Assembly: GCA_046348585.1 (NCBI GenBank)
Contig: JAXMDZ010000010.1
Coordinates: 33,231-97,230 of the forward strand
DNA from: JADZAI01 sp046348585
Lineage (GTDB): Bacteria; Pseudomonadota; Alphaproteobacteria; Micropepsales; Micropepsaceae
Reading direction: 5' to 3'
DNA: 64,000 nt
Shown here: one piece after another, positions 10,209 to 19,499 of the stretch
How the letters are laid out: the number at the start of each line of letters is the position of its first letter
Numbering within the stretch: position 1 is the stretch's first letter
The notes under the pieces: model-generated
Databases searched by the model: none
Told to the model about the DNA's origin: nothing
Seen by the model: the letters and a program-made list of their open reading frames with translations, nothing else
Translations under genes and position numbers: made by a program

Positions 10209-10565
10209 ATGACCGACGAGGCCGACTGGCAGGCGCTGCCGCACAGACTTCTCTGCACGGTCGAGTTCCGCATGGACGGGGCGATGATCCCGGTCGGCGC
10301 TACGCCTTGAGGCACGCGGCGCATCGGCATCTCCGGCGGAACGGTAAAGGGCGAGCGCACCTCGGCGAGCAGGGTCCTGCCGAAGGCGAGCAACCTGGGC
10401 TGAGCAGACCGCATCGCCGACGGCACGGCGATCTCCACCTTCGACGCGCACCGTCTGGCGCACCCATGACAGGGCGACGATCTATGTGACGCATGGCGGG
10501 CGCGGCGGTCCGCCCGCCTCGGCAGCGGCTTTCGCCGATCCGCAGGCTGCGGCGGCGATGGACAA
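10209..10565 (+). CDS. DUF3237-like protein (frameshifted, C-terminus not recognisable)
   Basis: From the ATG at 10209: MTDEADWQALPHRLLCTVEF, then RMDGAMIPVGATP, then in shifted frames RRIGISGGTVKGERTS, DGTAISTFDAHRL and TIYVTHGGR, ending around FADPQAAAAMD. The order 'vGxxPxGxRRI ... GGTvxG ... L.GxxxW ... DGxA.xxxDAR' is that of the DUF3237 family, small beta-barrel proteins of unknown role. The expected C-terminal third (an aromatic-rich YYFR...YxWLN block) cannot be found; the sequence beyond 10565 looks unrelated. This could be a truncation or an assembly join. Confidence 0.5.
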
Positions 10566-11422
10566 GTCCGGCCTGCTTGCCGCGCATCCTCGGCGCCATC
10601 GCCGAGAACAGCGGACCTTGTCACGGCGAAGACTTCATCGTAGCGATCAGCTTGCCGGACGGCATCCGCGGTGATCTTCCTGGTCTTCAGGTATCGTAGG
10701 CGCTGCAGGATCGCCACCGTTCAGGATGTTCAGTTCGGAAATCACCGAACTTCAGGACCCGCCTGGAAGGGCCGCTTGCCGTGGATAGGTGGTAAGTTCA
10801 CCTTGCTGGCTACCACCAGGTACGTACGGCGGCGGCCTGGTAGGCGAGGCAGGGCCATTTCGTGGCGTTTAGCGCTTGTGCGACGATACGGCATCTTGGA
10901 TATCATACCGGGCAAAAGCGCTACGTCTTGCACGTCCGTCGATCGGCTTCGCCCCATCAGCTGAAACCCCTTGAGGTTCACTTGGTGGAAGGCGCCGAGC
11001 GCCCCCGGGTCGAGCCGCCTTCACACGCGCGTTTATCGCCATAGCCGGGCAAGCCGGCACCGATGAATATAGGGGTCGCCTCAGGAAAAATCATCCCCCT
11101 TCGCCGGCGGGCCGGTTTCAGCCGTTCCGGGGCCGGCATCGGCCGGCCGCCGGACCGCGACATGTATCCCTGGCGGCTACTGAATATGTTCACTATATTG
11201 GGTGGCTTCCGGAGAGCGTTTCCGGGCAAAGCCGGCCGGGCGAACCTCCGCTCCCCGGCGAGGGCAAGATGCTGTTACGCGCCCCCCGGCATTTCCTTGG
11301 CTTGGCGCCGGTGATCATCCACAGGAAGCCGGTCCGGAGATCGCCGCAGATCAGGCACACTGGCGGCGGACCGCGACCGGCAGGAACGGGCGGCGAAGGA
11401 CCGGGGCAGCAGAGGACTGGCG
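10566..11422. other. Stretch without a convincing gene, containing small inverted repeats
   Basis: No frame on either strand gives a recognisable protein, even allowing frame slips. It contains a hairpin AGTTCGG (10732-10738) with CCGAACT (10745-10751), and a GGTGGTA/TACCACC pair around 10789-10819. Local composition is less G+C-rich than the neighbours between about 10,720 and 11,200. It may be non-coding, a degraded gene, or low-quality sequence between DUF3237 and thyA. Confidence 0.4.
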
Positions 11423-12039
11423 ATGCGCCAATATCTCCGACCTGATGGAGCTGGTCCTCAAAACCGGCGTGAAGAAGACCGATCGCACCGGCACCGGCAC
11501 GCGCAGCCGGTGTTCGGCCATCGATGCGCTTCGACCTGACGGAGGGCTTTCCGCTGGTCACCACTGAAGGTCCACATGAAGTCCGTGATCCACGAGCTTC
11601 TCCTGAAGGGCGAGACCAACATCGCCTATCTCAGGCAGAACGGCGTGCGCATCTGGGACGAGTGGGCCGACGAGCGCGGCGATCTCGGCCCCGTCTACGG
11701 CCATCAATGGCGCTCCTGGCCGGCCCGCGACGGCGAGACCATCGACCAGATCGCGGCGCTGGTGGAGATGATCCGCCGCTCAACATCGCCTCCTATGCGC
11801 TGCTCACGCTGATGCTGGCGCAGGTGACGGGGCTCAAGCCCGGCGAGTTCATCCACACGCTGGGCGACGCGCATCTCTACTCCAACCATCTGGAGCAGGC
11901 GCTGACTCTCGCGCGCCCCCAAGCCGCTGCCGGTCATGCGCATCAATCCGGCGATCAAGGACATCTTCGCCTTCGCCACGAGGATTTCCGCCTCGGGGGC
12001 TACGAGGCCCATCCCCACATCGCCGCGGTCGCGGTGTGA
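11423..12039 (+). CDS. thyA: Thymidylate synthase with an internal deletion (frameshifted)
   Basis: Thymidylate synthase methylates dUMP to dTMP using methylene-tetrahydrofolate. The N-terminal half is clear: DLMELVLKTGVKKTDRTGTG, MRFDLTEGFPLVTT, KGETNIAYLRQNGVRIWDEW and GDLGPVYGHQWRSWP, up to LVEMIRR at about 11,777. The next recognisable residues are NIASYALLTLMLAQVTGLKP, EFIHTLGDAHLYSNHLEQA and YEAHPHIAAVAV. Compared with the family, about 53 residues are missing between the two blocks, including the catalytic cysteine of the PCH motif and the QLYQRS-D region that binds dUMP. As written the product would be inactive. It is followed by an overlapping GNAT gene and folA. Confidence 0.8.
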
Positions 12040-12500
12040 CGGTCCTGACGATCCGCCGAGGCGATGCGACGTCGTCCTCCAGCTGCTGCACGAGCTGGCG
12101 GTCTTCGAAAAGCTCGACATGAGTTCTTCCGCCTGACCGAGGCGATCGTCGCCCGCGATTTCATCGGCCCCGCCGCGCGGGTGGCGGCGGATCTCGGCTA
12201 TTGGGGCAGCGAGGCGGCGGGGATCCGTCTGTCGCACCTACACCACCTTCACGCCGCGCCCGGCCCTGTTCCTCGAAGACATCTTCGTCCGCCTTTCGCG
12301 GCTTCGGCATCGGCCGCTCCTTCTTCGTGCATCTGGCGCGCGTCGCCGCCGCCGAGGCGGACCGCATCGACGAGTCGGTGCTCGACTGGAACGAGAAGGC
12401 GATCGGCTTCTACCGCGCCATGGGGGCCGCGCCACCTTGACGGCTGGACCAGTACCGCCTGCGCGGCCCGGCCATCGCGGCGCTGGCGGACGAGCGATGA
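12036..12500 (+). CDS. GNAT family N-acetyltransferase (frameshifted)
   Basis: A GTG start at 12036 overlaps the thyA stop (GTGA). The pieces are VTVLTIRRGDA, LQLLHELAVFEKLD, RLTEAIVARDFIGPAARVAA, RPGLFLEDIFVRPAFRGFGI (the acetyl-CoA binding R-G-x-G-I/A loop) and ESVLDWNEKAIGFYRAMGA. This resembles spermidine/spermine-type (SAT1-like) acetyltransferases, as in proteins beginning 'IRxaxxxDxxxxxxLxxELAxxEK'. The exact substrate is unknown. The stop TGA at 12498 overlaps the ATG of folA, so the three genes form a tight operon. Confidence 0.7.
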
Positions 12501-13043
12501 GCGGCCCGCTGAGTACTGCTGATGGTCGCCGCCGCCCGCAACGGCGTCATCGGCCGCGAGGGGCGGCTGCCCTGGCGCATCCCGGAAGACATGCGCTGGT
12601 TCCGCAAGCACACGATGGGCAAGACCGTGGTGATGGGGCGCAAGACCTGGAGAGCCTGCCCAAGGCCCCGCTGCCCGGCCGCACCAACATCGTCGTCACC
12701 CGCAACCCGCAGCTGGGAGCCCTTCGACGAGGCCGCCTTCTCCAAGAACCAGTCGGAAGGCCACCGCCTGCTGGTGACCTGGGGGCTCGACGCGGCCATC
12801 GAGCACGCCCGCGGCGACGCCCCGGCCCCGAGGATCGTGGTGATCGGCGGCGCCGAACTCGCCGCCGCCCTGCCGCTCGCGGGGCGGCTCTATCTGACCG
12901 AGGTCGATCTGGAGCCGGAGGGCGACGCCTTCATGCCGCCTTTTCGACCGCAGCGCGTGGACCGAAGGCTTCGCGCAGACCTTCCCGGCGCTGCCCGGCA
13001 CGACCCCCGGCTTCACATTCGTGTGCTGGAACGCGGGACTTGA
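12497..13043 (+). CDS. folA: Dihydrofolate reductase (frameshifted)
   Basis: The enzyme reduces dihydrofolate, the by-product of ThyA, to tetrahydrofolate with NADPH, which explains its place two genes after thyA. Read across frames it shows VAAARNGVIGREGRLPWRIP with EDMRWFRKHTMGKTVVMGRK, SLPKAPLPGRTNIVVTRN, the conserved VVIGGAEL block, LYLTEVDLEPEGDAFMP and the terminal VLERGT. Active-site features (W-R-I/L-P-EDM) and the GR-KTWESLP pattern are all present. ATG 12497 overlaps the previous stop. Three frame changes are required. Confidence 0.85.
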
Positions 13044-13127
13044 TCTCGCCCGTTGCGTCAGCCGCCGAAACGGCCTAACGTGCCGCCGCACATTCGCCGC
13101 GACCCACAAGAAATTCAGGAAACGCTC

Positions 13128-14017
13128 ATGGCCATCACCGAAGTCGCCACCGGACTGAAATTTCCCGAAGGCCCGTCTCGTCGCGGACGACGGCTCAGTC
13201 ATCGTCGTCGAGATCGCCGCCGGGGCGATCACCCGGGTGCTGCCGAACGGCCGCAAGCAGACCATCGCCAGAAAAGCCGGGCGGCCCCAACGGCGCGGCC
13301 ATCGGCCCCGACGGCGCGCTCTATGTCTGCAACAATGGCGGCTTCGAGTATCACAAGGTGCGCGGTGATGATCCCGGCCACCGAAACCAGAACCTCCGGC
13401 GGCCGCATCGACGTCGATCTTTCGACCGGCAAGGTCGAGGTGCTCTACCATTCCGGCGGCGTCGCTGCGCGAGCCCCAACGACATCGTGTTCGACCGTCA
13501 GGGCGGCTTCTGGTTCACCGACCGCCAAGTCGACGCACGATTTCGCCAGTGGGGCTGCTGCACTACGCCGAGATCGACGGCAACCACATCCTCGACCGAG
13601 ATCGCCAGCATCATGGCCCCGAACGGCGTCGGCCTCTCGCCCGACGAGAAGACGGTCTATTACGCCGAGACGCTGTCGAGCCGCCTGTTCAGCGCGGCGA
13701 TCGCCAAGCCGGGCAAGCTCGCCAAGGGCGCCGGCCTCGTTCGACGTCTTCGTCAGGGCACGGCGCCGACGCACGCCTATTTCGACAGCCTCGCGGTGCA
13801 GGCGAACGGCGACGTGTTGATGGCGATATCCTCAACCCCGGCATCACGACCTTCACGCCGAAGGGCAAGGTCCGCTTACCTCGCTCGCCCAGTTCGCCGA
13901 CCCGCTGGTCACCAACGCAAGCCTTCGGCGGCAAGGCCATGAAAACCGCCTACATCACGCTGTCGGGACGCGGAAGAGCTCATCTCGATGCCGTGGGCGC
14001 AGGCCGACTGGACGTGA
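13128..14017 (+). CDS. SMP-30/gluconolactonase-like protein (frameshifted)
   Basis: From the ATG at 13128: MAITEVATGLKFPEGP, then VIVVEIAAGAITRVLPNGRK, GGPNGAAIGPDGALYVCNNG, GRIDVDLSTGKVEVLY, PNDIVFD-QGGFWFTD, IMAPNGVGLSPDEKTVYYAE, TPKGKVR and KTAYITLSG. These are the blades of the six-bladed SMP-30/gluconolactonase propeller; N in PNG and PND and the D in LSPD usually hold the metal. It probably hydrolyses a lactone, substrate unknown. The TGA at 14015 is reached in the frame that ends MPWAQADWT. No signal peptide, so it is cytoplasmic. Confidence 0.7.
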
Positions 14018-14632
14018 GACCTATTCACACGGTCCGAACTTCGATCTTTCTTCAGTTCGCCACCACAAGGTCGGCCTGCTGCTCTCGCTTTGCGGCGAGG
14101 CGTTGGTATGTCCACGTCGATCTGATGACGGGCGCCCTGGAAATCGCCCGCCTATCTGGAACGCAACCGCTTCGGCGTCGTGCCCACGCTGATCGACCGC
14201 GAGGCGGAACGCAGATGGCGCAGTCTCGGCCATTCTCGAAGAGATCGCGCTGCTGACCGGCAAGTTCTACAGCGGCAGCATGACCGAGCGGCGCGCGGCG
14301 CGCGAATGGAATTGCTGTGGGGCTGGGACCGGCCAGCGAAGGGCATCTACCGCTCGCGCGCCGCTCTGCTGTACGCCAAGTTCGGCTTCGTCAAATATCC
14401 CCGAAGTCGTCGACCATTATCGCAGCAGCGAAGGCAAGCCGGGCTGAAGGCGCTCGACTGTTCGAAGGGCCAGGAGTGGATCTGCGACGGCGCGCAGCCG
14501 ACCGACATCGACCTCTTCGGCTTCGCCATCTATGCGAGGGCGAAGCGGGTCCTGTCGCTGGACGGCCTCAGCCATCTCCAGGCCTGGATCAAGCGGATCG
14601 AGGCGCTGCCCGGCTATCGCAACCCCGGCTGA
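14014..14632 (+). CDS. Glutathione S-transferase family protein (frameshifted)
   Basis: Stitched frames give HHKVGLLLSLCGEAL, YVHVDLMTG, YLERNRFGVVPTLIDREAE (with the cis-proline VPTL of the thioredoxin fold), EEIALLTGKFYSGSM, then the alpha-helical half LLYAKFGFVKYP, GQEWICDG, DIDLFGFAIYA and LQAWIKRIEALPGYRNPG. This is the N-terminal thioredoxin-like plus C-terminal helical layout of GSTs. The start is uncertain; a GTG at 14014 would overlap the SMP-30 stop. The substrate is not predictable. Confidence 0.65.
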
Positions 14633-14651
14633 CTGCTGCCCAAGGAAAGCC

Positions 14652-14670
14652 ACGGCCGCCTGACGGCCGT
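14652..14670. terminator. Hairpin between convergent GST and mrp genes
   Basis: ACGGCCG, loop CCTGA, CGGCCGT forms a 7-bp perfect stem lying 20 bases after the GST stop and just beyond the mrp stop on the other strand. It could serve both transcripts; no T tract. Confidence 0.4.
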
Positions 14671-14678
14671 CTGGGCCA

Positions 14679-15701
14679 TCACGATGCGCGGCGGCAGCAC
14701 GGAGCGACGCCCGCATCGAGCTGGGCGGCCACGCGCTCGGCGACGGCGATGAAGAGCGCGCCTGCATCCGGATGGGCGGCGGCGACCAGGGCGCCGTCAT
14801 CGATCGCGGATCGACAGGTGCAGCAGGATCTCGCCGAGGAACTCGGTCCCAGCTCCGCCGCGCACTTGCGCGCCCCATGACCGAACAGGTGCGCCTCGTG
14901 CCGCAATTCGGGCAGACAAGACTCATGTTTTCGACGACGCCCAGCACCGGCACTTCGAGCTTGCGGAACATGGCGATGCCCTTGCGGGCGTCGAGCAGAA
15001 CGATGTCCTGCGGCGTCGAGACGACGACCACGCCGGTCAGCGCGACGCGCGAGGCTGAGGTGGATGTCGCCTGTGCCGGGCGGCATGTCGATCACCAGCA
15101 TCGAGTTCGCCCCAGCCGACCTGGGTCAGCAATTGGTGCAGCGCGCCCGTCGCCACCGGCCCGCGCCAGACGGCCGGCGCATCGCGGTCAGGCCGATCGA
15201 CATGGCCTTCCGGGCCATAGCGCTCCATCGGCTCCAGCATCTTGCCGTCGGCGAACGCGGCCGGCGCTGAGGCAGAAGATGCGGCACCGAAGGGCCGTAG
15301 ATGTCGGCATCCATCAGCCCGACCCGCTTGCCGAGGCGGGTGAGGGCGAGGGCGAGATTGACGGCGACGGTGGACTTGCCGACGCCGCCTTTACCGCTGG
15401 CGACGGCGACGATGGCGCCGACGCCCGGCAGCGGCTGCGCATAGGATCGGCACGGGCTCTTTCGCGGTCCGGCCTCGGCGGTGAGGACGGCGGTCACCGC
15501 CCCGCGCACCGACCGGGCCGCCTTCTCGCAGGCCGCCCGCACGGCCTCGTAGAGGGGCCACATCGGCGGCGACCTCGATCATGAAGCCCACCTCGCGCAC
15601 CACGAGGCCCTGAACAGGCCACATCCATCACGCCGCGCCCGGATTTCGGGTCGCGCACGCGGTTGAGGCGGCGGCGATCCTGGTCTCGTGGGCTGTGTCA
15701 T
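14679..15701 (-). CDS. mrp: Mrp/NBP35-family P-loop ATPase, iron-sulfur cluster carrier (frameshifted)
   Basis: The protein (also called ApbC) is a cytoplasmic ATPase that carries Fe-S clusters to target proteins. From the ATG at 15701: LNRVRDPKSGRGVMDVGLV-type N-terminal DUF59 domain, QGLVVREVGFMIEVAADVAP, then VGAIVAVASGKGGVGKST (the deviant Walker A motif), VNLALALTRLGKRVGLMDAD, IYGPSVPHLL, LVIDMPPGTGDIHLSL (switch/Walker B), VVVVSTPQDIVLLDARKGIA, and VVENMSLVCPNCGT with the CxxC cluster site. At least five frame changes are needed. It is divergent from hflK. Confidence 0.85.
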
Positions 15702-15817
15702 GGCGCGCCTGAATATCGGTCCGTTCAACGGTTCGGGGTCCGGCGTCCGATATAGCCCCCGCTCTTGTTCCCGGCCGTCCGACGCTTACATGACAGCTCA
15801 GGTGGAGAAACGGTTGC

Positions 15818-16955
15818 ATGCCTTGGCGAGAATAAGCTCGGGCGGCCCATGGGGCGGCGGCGGCAAGGACGGCGGCCCGTCGTGGGGGCGGGGTGGCGGC
15901 AATCGCGGTGGCAACGGGGGCGGCGGCGACCAGCCGCTAATCTGGAGAACCTGATCCGCCGGGGCCAGGAACGGGTGAAGCAGGTCCACCCGGCAACCCG
16001 ATCGGCTCGCGCGCGGTCTGGCGCTGATCGCCCTGCTGATCGCGCTCGCCTGGCTGGCGACCGGCATCTATACCGTCGAGCCGGACGAGCAGGGCATCGT
16101 CAAGACGTTCGAGGCCTATAGCCGCCAGACCGGGCCGGGTATCGGCTATCACCTGCCCTGGCCGATCGAGAGCGTCGAGACCCCCAAGGTCACGCGCGAG
16201 AACCAGATCAATGTCGGTATCCGCAACGACGGAAGCCGCCCGACCGACGTGCTGGAAGAAAGCCTGATGCTGACCGGCGACGAGAACATCGTCGACATCG
16301 ACTACGGTCTTCTGGGTGATCCGCGACGCGCCGGAATATCTGTTCGACACGTCGAGGACGTGGACGCGACCATCAAGGCGGTCGCCGAGTCGGCGATACG
16401 CGAGGTCGTCGGCCGCAGCAACCGCAGCGGCATCCTCACCGAGGACCGCGACAAGACCAGCGCGAGGTCCAGCAGCTGATGCAGGCGACGCTCGACGCCT
16501 ACAAGGCGGGCGTCACCGTCCAGCGCGCGTTCGGATCCGCCGCAGGAAAGTGATCGAGGCCTTCCGCGACGTGCAGGCGCGCGCCGATGCCGAGCGTTCG
16601 CGCAACAAGGCCAGAAAGCGTATCACGCTAAAAGGTGCCGGACGCTCCAGGGCGCGCGGCGCAGATCAAACAGGACGCCGAGGCCTACAAGTCGCAGACC
16701 GTGGCGCAGGCCCAGGGCGAGGCGCAGCGGTTCCTGTCCGTCTATGAGCAGTACAAGCTGGCGCCCGACGTGACGCGCGAGCGCATCTATCTGGAGACGA
16801 TGGAAAGGTGTTCGGCGGACCAACAAGATCATCGTGGATGGCGGGGGCGGGCGTCGTGCCTATCTGCCGCTCGATCGGCTGACCAAGCCGGCCGCCCCGG
16901 CCGAAGCGGCGCCGGAAGCCGGCCCGGCTCGACCTCGCCGTTCGGAGGCCGCTGA
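15818..16955 (+). CDS. hflK: HflK, membrane protease regulator (frameshifted)
   Basis: HflK and HflC form a ring around FtsH in the inner membrane and modulate its proteolysis. ATG 15818 leads into the Gly-rich N-terminus (GGPWGGGGKDGGPSWG), a basic stretch, a membrane span LIALLIALAWLATGIYTV, then EPDEQGIVKTFEAYSRQTGP and GIGYHLPWPIESVETPKV of the SPFH/band-7 domain. Later blocks are VLEESLMLTGDENIVDIDYG, KAVAESAIREVVGRSN and VAQAQGEAQRF with YEQYKLAPDVTRERIYLETM. It stops two bases before the hflC start. About four frame changes. Confidence 0.85.
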
Positions 16956-16956
16956 C

Positions 16957-17818
16957 ATGCGCGACCGCATCGCCCTCGGCGCGCTCTTCGGCGGTCTGCT
17001 GCTGGTGTGGAACTTCGTGTTCTTCACCGTCGATCAGACCGAGCAGGCGCTGGTCGTCCAGCTCGGCCAGCCGCAGCGCGTGGTCACCGAGCCCGGTCTC
17101 AACGTCGAGATATTCGCTGCTGCAGAACGTCATCTATTTCGAGAAGCGCGTCCTGGCGCTGGATGCGCCGTCGGAGAAGTCCTCTATCGACCAGAAGCGA
17201 CTGGTGGTCGACATGGCCGCCCGCGCATCGTCGATCCGCTGAAATTCTATCAGACGGTCAACAATGTCAGTCCAGGTGAGCAGCGGCGGGGAGCGCCATC
17301 CTCAATTCGAACATCCGCGTGATCCTGGCGGGCGCTTTCCTTCCAGGCGGTGCTGTCCGGGTCAGCAGGCCGAACTGATGCGGATCATCCGCGACGAGAC
17401 AAACGAAGAGGCGAGGCGCTGGGCATCGAGATCGTCGACGTGCGTCCGCCGCGCCGACCTGCCCGAGGCCAACAGCAACGCCATCTTCAACCGCATGCGC
17501 ACCGACCGTCAGCGCGAGGCCACCGACATCCGCGCCGGGGCGCTCAGGCGGCCCAGGAGATCAGGGCCGAGGCCGACAAGCGAAGGTGACCATCATCCTC
17601 GCCGAAGCGCAGAAGGCCGCCGACATCATGCGCGGCGAGCAGACCTGGCCGCATCTTCGCCGAGGCCTTCTCGAAGGACCCCAGCTTCTTCGAGTTCTAC
17701 CGCTCGATGCAGGCCTATGCGGCCTCGATGGGCGGCGAGGACACGACCATGGTCCTGTCGCCGGACAGCGCCTTCCCGCTATTTCCGCGGCGGGGCAAGC
17801 GGCGGCGCGCCGCAGTAA
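16957..17818 (+). CDS. hflC: HflC, membrane protease regulator (frameshifted)
   Basis: Partner of HflK. From ATG 16957: MRDRIALGALFGGLLLVWNF (membrane span), VFFTVDQTEQALVVQLGQPQ and VVTEPGLN start the SPFH domain. Then in shifting frames IVDPLKFYQTVNNV, QQAELMRIIRDETNEEA, EIVDVR with RRADLPEANSNAIFNRMRTD, the helical IILAEAQKAADIMRGE, a region readable as FFEFYRSMQAYAASMGGEDT, and the C-terminal YFRGGASGGAPQ. This is the last clearly frame-disrupted gene of the window. Confidence 0.85.
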
Positions 17819-17961
17819 CGAACGCGCAAGGCAGGCGGGCCTAGGCTCGCCTGCCGTCCGCAGCCCGGTGCGCGGCTTCGCCGCAATGTGATCACGATCC
17901 GGTGCTGGGGTCGGGCAGTGTCGCGCCGGGCGAACGGCGTCTTTCGGCAGGAGTTAGCATC

Positions 17962-19428
<1,467 letters not shown>

Positions 19429-19499
19429 TCCTTTCGCCTCTGGCATGAGCGGCGAAGACTGGTAGGTTCACGGCGCAATCGCATCGTGAGCGTCGTTTC

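Noticed and set aside
11500..17850. Programmed frameshifting in thyA, folA, hflK or hflC.
   Set aside because: The shifts are many per gene, lack slippery sites and stop sharply at one coordinate; errors are the simpler explanation.
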